From CAZFZT01 sp964523675 (GTDB lineage Bacteria; Planctomycetota; Phycisphaerae; Phycisphaerales; SM1A02): a stretch of DNA of 64,000 nucleotides. Position 1 is the stretch's first letter. Every line of letters starts with the position of its first letter. Made by a program: the position numbers and the translations under genes. Under the pieces are notes generated by a model. That model was not told the origin of the DNA and made no database searches. It worked only from the letters and a program-made list of their open reading frames with translations. The DNA lies in NCBI GenBank assembly GCA_964523675.1, contig CAZFZT010000007.1, positions 1-64,000 on the forward strand, read 5' to 3'. Positions 26,364-33,909 of this stretch are shown here, one piece after another.

Positions 26364-27326
26364 ATGATGAAGCCATCGAGCACGCCAATCGACCGAAGGA
26401 TGCAACGTTCGACACGTGCCGCCTTCGCCGCTCTTGCGCTGTTTCTGGTCTTCCTCGCTTGTTCAGAAGCAGTCGTCGGTCGAGGCACATCATCCACTTG
26501 GGCGAAGCGGGAGCATGCGCGCATTGCCGGCATTCTCATCCACACCGATGTCACCGCGATCATCACCGACACGCCCTTGAAAACAGTCTTTGAACAGATC
26601 AGCGAAGCGCTTGGCGTGAGCATCATCGGCAGGTACGATCACCCTCGTCACGGACTGGGACTTGACCCCGAGCAATCCATCTCGATCACGGTCAAAGAAA
26701 CGCCGGCTTATGTGCTCATTGAGCGCATTCTCGCGCTTGCGGAAGATGATCAACCAGTAACGTGGCAGATTCGCGATGGTTTCGTTGAGGTCGGCACCAA
26801 GGAGCGGCTGAGCGTACCTGCTGCTCGGGAGGTGCGAACGTACGAGATCAGCGACCTGCTGCGCATTGAGAATTACTATGAGGGGGGCGGACCAGTGCTG
26901 ACCGAGGGTGCGACACGGGTGCGCGAGGTTCAGCATGATTTGGTGATTGAGCTCTTCGATACCATCCTTGCGACGGTGGAGCCCGAAGCATGGGAGCCGG
27001 GACCCGTAGTCGGCGGATCGCGCGGCGGCGATTTGGCAAGACCACTGCCTGCCCGAGTTGGGCGATATCAACGTGTGCCGAACACGGCAGGTCTCCAGGC
27101 AACCGGCAAGTGGGCCTCAATGCGCACCATGAAGTGGGATCTCCTGGTCGTCAGTGCGCCGGACTACATCCATCGTCAGATTGCCGGCTACCCGGATGCG
27201 ATTCCGCCGAAGAAAGTGGAAGGCGATGCTGCCGATGCTGCGCAGACCGAGGATCGTCCGAACGCAGCGCCTCAAGAGCAGCATGAAGATGCTGCTCCCA
27301 CAGAACGGGATCTTCCGGGCCTCTGA
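26364..27326 (+). CDS. Exported STN-like protein, paralogue of its upstream neighbour
   Basis: 320 residues. A hydrophobic signal (AAFAALALFLVFLACSEAVV) follows a 17-residue basic n-region. Shared with the previous protein: TDVTAIITDTPLKTVFEQI for the first STN helix, GVSIIGRY for GIPIVGRW, ISITVKETPAYVLIERIL, the near-identical DGFVEVGTKERL, and the ending VVSAPDYIHRQIAGYP against IIRAPDFVHRQIGGYP. It lacks the Gly linker. The tandem pair arose by duplication. GAGAGG precedes the ATG at 26364, and 38 bases separate the two genes, so they are one operon. Confidence 0.72.
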   Translation: MMKPSSTPIDRRMQRSTRAAFAALALFLVFLACSEAVVGRGTSSTWAKREHARIAGILIHTDVTAIITDTPLKTVFEQISEALGVSIIGRYDHPRHGLGLDPEQSISITVKETPAYVLIERILALAEDDQPVTWQIRDGFVEVGTKERLSVPAAREVRTYEISDLLRIENYYEGGGPVLTEGATRVREVQHDLVIELFDTILATVEPEAWEPGPVVGGSRGGDLARPLPARVGRYQRVPNTAGLQATGKWASMRTMKWDLLVVSAPDYIHRQIAGYPDAIPPKKVEGDAADAAQTEDRPNAAPQEQHEDAAPTERDLPGL

Positions 27327-27510
27327 CCCCAAGGACGGTTCACGTTGCAGAGAATGTAAAACGGCCTCGACGACGCTGCGGAAGCTGCGACGCTGTTTGC
27401 GTGTCACCTCTATGCGGGCATTTGGCAAAGAGCCGACCTCGCCGATCGGCAGGTTCGTATCATCGCCCTCAATGGCATCGACTTTATTGACCATGACAAG
27501 GAGCCATCTC

Positions 27511-28128
27511 GTGATCCTCAACCGAACCGCTCTCGTCGCCGCGCTTATGTTCACTGCACTCCTTCTCACTGCCTGCCAGACAGCGCCACCGAATAGAGGC
27601 ACGTCAGGGCGGCGAATGGACCCAACGAGCGATTCGCCTGCTGAACTGGGGGTGAGGGCGCCGCGTAGTGCAGACCTTATCAACGCGACCGATCGCATGG
27701 CGCAATCGATTGCGCAGCGCATTGATATCGTCAATCCCAGCAACCCGCCGCGCATCTTCGTCGGCCAGATCGAGAACAAGACATCGACGATGCGGCATCA
27801 GAACTATCAAGTGTTTCTCGTACGCCTGCGATCGCTGCTTCAGGATTCCGGCACCCGGCACGGTGTTGAGTTCGTGCGGGAGCGCACATTTGTGGAAGAG
27901 CAGCGGGCGCGCGAATACGGCACGAAGGATGCTGCGTCAACAGCTGCGGCGTACCAGTCGCGGGCAGACTACGTACTGACATGTGAAATCTTCGACCTGC
28001 CGGCAGGCGGCACCAACTATTACCTGATGAGTTTCCAACTCGTCCAGTTGCGCGATGCCGCCACCGGCCCCGATATCGATTCAGGTGCGATCATCTGGGA
28101 GGGGATGTACGAGGTGAAGTTTCAGTAG
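27511..28128 (+). CDS. LpoB-like lipoprotein (peptidoglycan synthase activator family)
   Basis: 205 residues. AAGGAG lies 7 bases before GTG 27511, giving a clean lipoprotein signal MILNRTALVAALMFTALLL with lipobox LLTAC. The mature part fits LpoB: SADLINATDRMAQSI, then PPRIFVGQIENKTS, HGVEFVRER, SRADYVLTCEIF, and a closing IIWEGMYEVKF. In enterobacteria LpoB crosses the periplasm to stimulate PBP1B; here the role is inferred from the family and from context. The frame upstream to 27154 is open but not coding-like. Followed by a second LpoB-like gene. Confidence 0.75.
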   Translation: MILNRTALVAALMFTALLLTACQTAPPNRGTSGRRMDPTSDSPAELGVRAPRSADLINATDRMAQSIAQRIDIVNPSNPPRIFVGQIENKTSTMRHQNYQVFLVRLRSLLQDSGTRHGVEFVRERTFVEEQRAREYGTKDAASTAAAYQSRADYVLTCEIFDLPAGGTNYYLMSFQLVQLRDAATGPDIDSGAIIWEGMYEVKFQ

Positions 28129-28219
28129 TTCGGTGACTTCCATGCGTCAATCGAAGCAGGCGCCCGCTCAACGCCGTTGGCGGTCGAAGACACTGACGCC
28201 GGTGATCCAGCAATCGCAC

Positions 28220-28804
28220 ATGCCTGCATTCGTGTCCATCCGTATTCAATCATGGCTTTTCCTCCTCGGAATGGTGATCTGCAGCACCGGCTGCGGTGGC
28301 CCGCCAAAGGTGCGCACAACGTTCCTCAACTCGGTCGATCTTCTGGATATGACCGATCGCATGGCTGCGTCATTCGCAAACGATGCTGTGATTGGAGAGC
28401 GCTCGCCCGATGATAAGCCGTGGGTCATTTCCATCAACCGCGTTGCCAATCACACCAATCAGATCATTCCTGAACGCGAGAAGTGGCTGTACATCGGTCG
28501 TCTGCGGGCAGTGCTTGCCCAATCCCCAATTGCGCGCGACCGCAGCATCATCTGGGTGATCCCGCCTGAACGATGGCCGATCATCGCCCATGAAATCGGC
28601 GCGCCGGAGGAACCGTACGGCCTACGGATGGCCCCAACGCATTTGCTCACCGCCGCATTCCACTCACTCACGCTGACTCACGCGCAGGGGCGATCCGATA
28701 CATATGTGTGCGACTTTCAATTGCTTGATCTTGCAACCAGCAGAATAGTCTGGGAAGACCGCTGGGAAGTGAAGCGCGCCATTGAAGGGTTGACCTTTGA
28801 CTGA
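28220..28804 (+). CDS. Second LpoB-like lipoprotein, divergent
   Basis: 194 residues from ATG 28220, with signal FVSIRIQSWLFLLGMVICS and lipobox STGC. ATG 28142, 13 bases after the previous stop, is an alternative that would add a 26-residue basic extension. Parallels with the preceding gene: NSVDLLDMTDRMAASFAND, PWVISINRVANHTNQ, RLRAVLAQSP, the cytosine-side DTYVCDFQLLDLATSRIVW, and a closing EDRWEVK. It is a diverged duplicate. It lies 10 bases before the next lipoprotein gene and is almost certainly co-transcribed. Confidence 0.66.
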   Translation: MPAFVSIRIQSWLFLLGMVICSTGCGGPPKVRTTFLNSVDLLDMTDRMAASFANDAVIGERSPDDKPWVISINRVANHTNQIIPEREKWLYIGRLRAVLAQSPIARDRSIIWVIPPERWPIIAHEIGAPEEPYGLRMAPTHLLTAAFHSLTLTHAQGRSDTYVCDFQLLDLATSRIVWEDRWEVKRAIEGLTFD

Positions 28805-28814
28805 GAGGATGAAC

Positions 28815-30185
28815 ATGCGTTTGTTCGTCTTGATCGCCGGTTTGATGCTGCTCGTCATGCTTGCCGGCTGTGCCGCTGCCCCGCGCAACATGAGCGCCAT
28901 TCACGCGTACTACCGGTATGAATTCACCGAGGCGCGTGAAGCGCTACGGCCAGATGCTGTTCGCAACAATGAACAGGTGCTACTGAACAACACCCGGTTG
29001 GGTATGGCTGCGCTTGCTGCCGCCGACTTGGATGAAGCCGAGCAGGCGCTGGGTCGATCGTTCGAACTGCTCTCAACGGCGGGGCTCAACCGTGATCGTA
29101 CGACTGCTGCGGTGTTCTTGACGCACGAAGGCATTCGAATCTGGAAAGGGGAGCCGTTTGAACAGGCGCTCATGTATTACTACGTCGCGACGCTGTATGC
29201 ATTGCTCGGCGATTGGGAGAACGTGAGGGCGGCCAGTGCGAATTCACTCTTTCGCCTCACCGACTTCGGCGGCCATCGAACCGCGGAATCGCTCGCGCGG
29301 AGAGCGGCGACAGACCCCGCATTTCTGGATGCCGGCTACAGTGCGGTCGATAGCAACTTCGCGCTCGGACTGGTGATGCAGGCCATCGGAGCCATTCATT
29401 CCGGCGCAGGCGGCGCCGATGAGTTACTTGACGATGCCATGCGGATCAACCCCGGGTTGCATTCTGTCGTGCAATCAATACGCGCGAAGGACTTTGACAC
29501 GCTGCTGATCGTTGACTGGGGCAAGGGGCCGACAAAGGTGGCTTATGGACCGGACAACGCGCTGGTGAAATTTGTCGCGCAGGAACACGCCAGCGCGCCG
29601 CTTGCGGTGACCGCCAACGGTGAGCAGATTGCCTCAGCGCCGATCATCGCTGATGTTTCGCAGATGGCCCGCGATCACCGGTGGAACAACCTGGAGGATG
29701 TTCGAAGGGCAAAGAGCGCGATCGGAGATGTTCTGATGTTTGGTGGAGCGGCTGCGGCGTACATCGGTGCGCAGGAGCGTTCAGCGGAGGCGGCATTCGC
29801 TGGTCTTGGCGCAATTGGGCTGGGACTCTTGACGAAATCCGGAGCGCGTGCGGATACGAGGTATCTCGAATTCGCGCCGCACGCCGTGTATCTGGTGCCG
29901 CTCAAGATCGGCTCAGGCCCGGTTGAGCTGCGTGTAGGGGCAGAGCGGATTCGCGGCTCAAACATCATCCTCCCCGACTTTCACCCGGGTACCACCGAAC
30001 GGCCGCGCGCGGTGTACCTGCGGCTGCACGGGCCGGGAAGCGCCATGCCCGCGTGGCTGACCGCTATTGAACCGGCCGTGCATCCAACACAGCTTCATGC
30101 TGTGCCGCATCCCTACACGGTCGGTTACAAACGCGCGTTGTACGAACGGAATCCCTCGGCTGTGTCTGGTGTCATGGAGGAGTGA
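28815..30185 (+). CDS. COG3014-like lipoprotein
   Basis: 456 residues. The start at 28815 follows GAGAGG by 6 bases; a TTG at 28797 and an ATG at 28809 are less likely. Signal MRLFVLIAGLMLLVMLAGC carries the lipobox LAGC. The first 180 residues are TPR-like (YEFTEAREAL, LGMAALAAADLDEAEQAL, FEQALMYYYVATLYALLGD). Then come DTLLIVDWGKGPTKVAYGP, a hydrophobic loop (LMFGGAAAAYIGAQ, AFAGLGAIGLGLL) and RYLEFAPHAVYLVPL. This order matches COG3014 lipoproteins, which in some Gammaproteobacteria sit beside lpoB and ycfL. Function is unknown; the neighbours suggest work on the cell wall or outer membrane. Confidence 0.68.
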   Translation: MRLFVLIAGLMLLVMLAGCAAAPRNMSAIHAYYRYEFTEAREALRPDAVRNNEQVLLNNTRLGMAALAAADLDEAEQALGRSFELLSTAGLNRDRTTAAVFLTHEGIRIWKGEPFEQALMYYYVATLYALLGDWENVRAASANSLFRLTDFGGHRTAESLARRAATDPAFLDAGYSAVDSNFALGLVMQAIGAIHSGAGGADELLDDAMRINPGLHSVVQSIRAKDFDTLLIVDWGKGPTKVAYGPDNALVKFVAQEHASAPLAVTANGEQIASAPIIADVSQMARDHRWNNLEDVRRAKSAIGDVLMFGGAAAAYIGAQERSAEAAFAGLGAIGLGLLTKSGARADTRYLEFAPHAVYLVPLKIGSGPVELRVGAERIRGSNIILPDFHPGTTERPRAVYLRLHGPGSAMPAWLTAIEPAVHPTQLHAVPHPYTVGYKRALYERNPSAVSGVMEE

Positions 30186-30248
30186 GCACGTGTCATTCGA
30201 CGCTTTGCTGCGGCTCGCGGCTAAACTCAAACAGGAACGAACCACGCC

Positions 30249-30665
30249 ATGAGAAATCTAGTCACGCTCATTACGCTTGTATGGATTCTTTCGCTTCTTG
30301 GCTGCCGCACCGACCCGTCGCCGAGCCCTGGATACGGCGACCCGTACCCGGCGCCGCTCAACGATCCGCAGATCACGGTATTATCGCCGGACCTGCAGCG
30401 ATGGCTTGGCTTTCATCCTGCCATTGTTCTGCCCAGTGACGGGGAGCGCAGCATGCGCGTCGAGCAGCCGGTGCGCAACATGAGCGATCGTCAGTATCTC
30501 ATTGAGTACCGCATCCTGTTCTATGATGCCCATGGCTTCGAGATGGCGCAAGCGATGGGCTGGCAGATGGTGCCGCTGGATCCAAAGCAGACAGTGCGAC
30601 TGACGGCAAACGCGAGGGACACAGAAGCGGTCAGTCACCGGATCGAAGTTCGCTGGGCGCGGTAA
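30249..30665 (+). CDS. YcfL/DUF1425 family lipoprotein
   Basis: 138 residues with lipoprotein signal MRNLVTLITLVWILSLLGC. The mature domain has MRVEQPVRNMSDRQYLIEYR, ILFYDAHGFEM, GWQMVPLDPKQTVRL and a closing RIEVRWAR, the beta-sandwich pattern of YcfL (DUF1425). In E. coli ycfL is directly upstream of lpoB, so finding it after two LpoB-like genes and a COG3014-like gene strengthens all three calls. The start is ATG 30249, 63 bases after the previous stop. Confidence 0.75.
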   Translation: MRNLVTLITLVWILSLLGCRTDPSPSPGYGDPYPAPLNDPQITVLSPDLQRWLGFHPAIVLPSDGERSMRVEQPVRNMSDRQYLIEYRILFYDAHGFEMAQAMGWQMVPLDPKQTVRLTANARDTEAVSHRIEVRWAR

Positions 30666-30708
30666 TGTCCACGTGTGCTTTGCCGGCCACGGGTTGAAAC
30701 CGCAGCCG

Positions 30709-31530
30709 CTATCCGCCAAGCGCCCACTGCACCGCATAGGTGAACAGCCACAGCACCAGGATGGTCAGCAATGTCCAAAGCGCGAGGACGCCGGCACTGC
30801 GCAACGACAGGCGGAACAGCAGCATTGACAGTAGGACGAAACCGGCCGCTTGCAGGAGGGCCTCGGTCATCCATTCCACCCATCGCGGGCCGGGGATGCT
30901 CAGGAACGTTGCCAACCGTATTGTTGCCGTGATCGACACCATGCGGGTCATCGCCAGCCGCGCGTCGCCAAGCGGCCGTTCAAACATCAGTGATAGACCG
31001 AACAATCCTGCGAGGCCGCAGCCGGTCCAGAAGGCGAGCAGCACCAGGTTGCGCAGCACTTCAACAAAGCGTACACTCCAAGGGACGGCCTCCGCGCCTT
31101 CGATGCGCAGTTGGGGGAATAGGCCGATGACGCCGGCAAGGAGCCCGATGACAAGTGTCGCAAGAGCAGCAATGCCGAGTGCAACGGGGAGCCATGTCTC
31201 AAATGCGTGTGATTCGCCGGTAGGTGAGATGGGGACGTGCAGTTCATTGTCCTCGCGCGATTCATCGCCCTGCCGCATCGATCCGGTGCCTTGCGCCGCG
31301 GCCTCGCCTCGGCTGCGCACAAAACCGCAACGGATGCAGACTTCCTCACCCGGATCAATCGTCGCCCCGCATTCCTCGCAGCGCACGCGCACAGCGACCA
31401 TGTCGTCGATTGACGATTCGTCGGCCGCGCCTGATGGACTGCCAGCGGGCGTTTCCCCGTGGGCAGCATCATCCTGCGGCCGTGGTTCCGGATCTTCTAC
31501 GGAATACGGTTCCTTGGGCGCATCAGCCAT
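30709..31530 (-). CDS. Zinc-ribbon membrane protein
   Basis: 273 residues. An acidic, Pro-rich N terminus of about 45 residues precedes a rubredoxin-type zinc ribbon, VRCEECGATIDPGEEVCIRC (two CxxC pairs), a charged linker, then about five hydrophobic helices (roughly 117-140, 157-185, 196-210, 220-245, 252-268). Function is unknown. The start ATG 31530 lies 6 bases after TATCAT, consistent with a leaderless message; the upstream GTG at 31536 lies within that gap. Confidence 0.66.
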   Translation of the reverse strand: MADAPKEPYSVEDPEPRPQDDAAHGETPAGSPSGAADESSIDDMVAVRVRCEECGATIDPGEEVCIRCGFVRSRGEAAAQGTGSMRQGDESREDNELHVPISPTGESHAFETWLPVALGIAALATLVIGLLAGVIGLFPQLRIEGAEAVPWSVRFVEVLRNLVLLAFWTGCGLAGLFGLSLMFERPLGDARLAMTRMVSITATIRLATFLSIPGPRWVEWMTEALLQAAGFVLLSMLLFRLSLRSAGVLALWTLLTILVLWLFTYAVQWALGG

Positions 31531-31536
31531 AGGCAC

Positions 31537-31542
31537 ATGATA
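31537..31542 (-). promoter_or_regulatory. -10-like box TATCAT, 6 bases before ATG of 31530
   Basis: Minus-strand TATCAT, a 6-base gap, then ATG. No Shine-Dalgarno is present. Confidence 0.5.
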
Positions 31543-31558
31543 CGACAGCGGGTGCCGG

Positions 31559-32260
31559 TCAATTCCAGCTCATGCCTTTGGGCCAATGCTCGTGGCCCTG
31601 TCGCTGTGCCCTGCTGACGAGGTTGTCGATCTCAACCAGCTCACGCTGAATCACTGCCGCTCGACGCTTGGGATCGGGCTCTGCGAGAAGCCGATATTTC
31701 GTTTCGCTGTCCTTGATGAGCGTGAAGCCCACAAGTTCCAAGAGCGCTGGCGTTGGGATATCACTGCGATCGAACCATTCGATCACCGTATCGACACTGC
31801 GCATGCGTTTCAAAGTCGGTCGCAACAATAGTGATTTCAATTGCTCGCGCACGTCGGTCAAGGCCGGCGGTTGCTCGGTCTGGATCTCAATCGGCGCAAG
31901 GTCAGCAGTGCGATACAGCCGCTCGTCGGTGGGCTCTTCAATATCGAGGATCTTCGCACGGCATATGCCGTGGAGCAGAATATTGTGCCGCCCATCGGGC
32001 AGTCCCTGATGCTCGATGATCTGCCCGACACAGGCGATCGGCCGCAAGCGCGGCGGATTTGCCGACTCTTCTGCCGAGCGACCGTCACTGATTGTCGCCA
32101 AGGCGAACTGCTTGGTGTCCTCAAGCACATGACTCACCATCTGGCGGTATCGTTGCTCGAAGATATGCAGCGGCAGGACCGCATGCGGCAGTAGCACCGT
32201 ATCCCGTAACGGGAACAGCGGCATCGGGGTGCTGAAGTTCACGCGGATGGCCTCGGCCAT
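31559..32260 (-). CDS. Lon substrate-binding (LON-N) domain protein
   Basis: 233 residues. Begins with the LON-N signature PLFPLRDTVLLPHAVLPLHI then FEQRYRQMV, and continues with RPIACVGQI and a helical C-terminal half (LLRPTLKRM, LLELVGFTLIKD). It lacks the AAA ATPase and protease domains of full Lon, so it belongs to the stand-alone LON peptidase substrate-binding family, whose function in bacteria is not settled. The start ATG 32260 follows TATGAT by 5 bases. Same strand as, and 65 bases downstream of, the HDOD gene. Confidence 0.82.
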   Translation of the reverse strand: MAEAIRVNFSTPMPLFPLRDTVLLPHAVLPLHIFEQRYRQMVSHVLEDTKQFALATISDGRSAEESANPPRLRPIACVGQIIEHQGLPDGRHNILLHGICRAKILDIEEPTDERLYRTADLAPIEIQTEQPPALTDVREQLKSLLLRPTLKRMRSVDTVIEWFDRSDIPTPALLELVGFTLIKDSETKYRLLAEPDPKRRAAVIQRELVEIDNLVSRAQRQGHEHWPKGMSWN

Positions 32261-32265
32261 GCGCA

Positions 32266-32271
32266 ATCATA
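32266..32271 (-). promoter_or_regulatory. -10-like box TATGAT, 5 bases before ATG of 32260
   Basis: Minus-strand TATGAT, a 5-base gap, then ATG. Another leaderless-type arrangement. Confidence 0.5.
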
Positions 32272-32325
32272 GGCGAAGCGAACGGCTCCGCTTGAACGAC
32301 GCATCAGGTATTGATCGAGAGACCG

Positions 32326-33258
32326 CTACTGAAACGTCGCCTGTGCTTCGTCGCACGCAGCGGGAAGCATCGCGCGAAGATGATTGATGCGCAAGCTGTC
32401 GAGGCCGATCTCGTCCAACACATCGGGTGAGATGTCGAGCGACATCAGATCGCCGCGGAAGCCCATCTTCTGCTCGGCGCACAGCCGGTCTGCGACGTAG
32501 ACGACGCAGGCGAGTGTACGGCTGCCTTCGGGCAGCTGTAGCGGTTCATGGTGATGGCCAGTGACATAGACGAATGACTGTGGAAACTTCCATGATTCAC
32601 AGAGTCCTGCGCCGAACGCTTCGTGATCCGCACCGAGGAGCTCACGCTCAATCTCGCGCATGTCGGTCGTGGGGTTGCCCTTCTTGTCGTAGGCCAGCCG
32701 CTCAATGACCTCAACGAGTTTCTCACGCTGCGCTTGCAACTCGACCATGATGCCGATGTCATGAATCAGGCCGGCCAGAAATGCTTCATCGGGGAGATTG
32801 AGCTTGAGTTCATCACTGACCAGCTTTGAAGCAGCAGCTGCAGCAATCGAATGCTTCCACAAGTCACGCGCAGAGAAGAAGTCACAGATGTCCCCGCCAC
32901 GAAAGAGCTTGGCAAGCGACGCAGCGATGGCGATGTTCTTTACCGCCGACAGGCCCAGCAGGATGATGGCCNNNNNNNNNNTCTTCACCGCGTTGAGCCC
33001 CAGTAGCACGATCGCGCGGTTGATCGATCCGATCTGTCGCGGCAGGCCATAGAACGCGGAGTTGACCACTTTGAGGATGCGGCTGCATAGGGCCGGGTCG
33101 TTTGCGATCACCGAATGCAGATCCTGCGCGGTGCTCGTGGGATCCTCGACGAGTTCGATGATGCGCAGGGTGATCTCAGGGAGAGTTGCGATATGGCTGA
33201 TGCCCTTGATCGCCGCCTGCACCACCGCTTGCGATTCGTCGCTGATCTGAATGGCCAT
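32326..33258 (-). CDS. HDOD domain signalling protein, interrupted by assembly gap
   Basis: About 310 residues as drawn. The HDOD domain runs from residue about 20: LPEITLRIIELVEDPT, LCSRILKVVNSAFYG, then FLAGLIHDIGIMVEL, and GHHHEPLQLPEG near the end. HDOD proteins are HD-like output or regulatory domains in bacterial signalling. Ten N at 32972-32981 split the gene; the bases on both sides encode the same segment twice (AIVLLGLNAVK and AIILLGLSAVK), so the join is suspect and the true length may be shorter. AAGGA lies about 8 bases before ATG 33258. Upstream on the same strand is a PilZ gene. Confidence 0.72.
   Translation of the reverse strand: MAIQISDESQAVVQAAIKGISHIATLPEITLRIIELVEDPTSTAQDLHSVIANDPALCSRILKVVNSAFYGLPRQIGSINRAIVLLGLNAVKXXXXAIILLGLSAVKNIAIAASLAKLFRGGDICDFFSARDLWKHSIAAAAASKLVSDELKLNLPDEAFLAGLIHDIGIMVELQAQREKLVEVIERLAYDKKGNPTTDMREIERELLGADHEAFGAGLCESWKFPQSFVYVTGHHHEPLQLPEGSRTLACVVYVADRLCAEQKMGFRGDLMSLDISPDVLDEIGLDSLRINHLRAMLPAACDEAQATFQ
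32972..32981. other. Assembly gap (10 N)
   Basis: Ten unresolved bases inside the HDOD gene. The open frame across them is not evidence of continuity. Confidence 0.95.
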
Positions 33259-33463
33259 AACAGGTTCCTTATCTGCCGCTGCTTGAAGAGTTGCCGGAAC
33301 ATTGGTTGATCGGTCCGGTAGCGACGCGACTTGAAGAGGGAAAACAGTGGTGACGAGGTTTGGGGGTTGGCGAGCCGCGCGGCGCCCATGGCCTGAAGAC
33401 ATGGGCCTCTTCTGCGGTGGTCTCCTGTTGGTTTCCCGCTTTCGGGGCGGGCCGTGCCCTTGG
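33259..33463 (-). other. Intergenic leader between PilZ and HDOD genes
   Basis: 205 bases, GC-rich, with a 7-bp GCCCATG/CATGGGC hairpin around 33386-33408 on the minus strand. It lies in the likely 5' leader of the HDOD gene. No known riboswitch consensus was matched. Confidence 0.35.
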
Positions 33464-33823
33464 CTAGGCCGCACGGCGCAGCGGGGCAGCTTGAGTCTCT
33501 TGACCGTTCTCAAACACGCCGGCAAGTACGGTCTGCCCATCAGGCGTGCGCAGCGCGCGAACCGTTCTCAGCGGAATCATCTCGAGGGTTCTGATGAGCG
33601 GCTGGCGCCTCGTCTGGGCGATCGCAATGTGAAGGGTTTCTCCCGGTCCGATCTCAAGTGGCCGGTCGATTTCGACCATAACCCCGCCGGACGAGAGGTT
33701 GCACGTCGTCCCGGTCATGTACTTGCCGGAGCGGGGATCGTGGATTTTGCACGGCCGTGTAGCCCGAAAGCGCGGCCAGGCACGTCGATCCGACTCAAGA
33801 TGCTGGTCGTCAGGGACGAGCAT
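33464..33823 (-). CDS. Single-domain PilZ protein
   Basis: 119 residues. RRAWPRFRATRPCKI gives the RxxxR-type motif and CNLSSGGVMVEID the (D/N)xSxxG motif, so cyclic di-GMP binding is likely. The protein is almost entirely PilZ domain. The start is taken at ATG 33823, which follows GATAAT by 7 bases; an ATG at 33832 overlaps that box. Co-directional with an upstream membrane protein and the downstream HDOD gene. Confidence 0.78.
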   Translation of the reverse strand: MLVPDDQHLESDRRAWPRFRATRPCKIHDPRSGKYMTGTTCNLSSGGVMVEIDRPLEIGPGETLHIAIAQTRRQPLIRTLEMIPLRTVRALRTPDGQTVLAGVFENGQETQAAPLRRAA

Positions 33824-33830
33824 ACCCGTC

Positions 33831-33836
33831 ATTATC
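33831..33836 (-). promoter_or_regulatory. -10-like box GATAAT, 7 bases before ATG of 33823
   Basis: Minus-strand GATAAT, a 7-base gap, then ATG. Confidence 0.45.
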
Positions 33837-33909
33837 GGCAGGCCAATCCCGCGACTTTCGATCGAATCAGAATTTGACAGGATGACAGCTTCCAGCGTCG
33901 AAATGGCTG

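Noticed and set aside
33259..33463. Possible cyclic di-GMP riboswitch between PilZ and HDOD genes
   Set aside because: GGGAAACC and a hairpin attracted attention, but the GEMM consensus (conserved CGCAAAGCC-type core and tetraloop) is absent.
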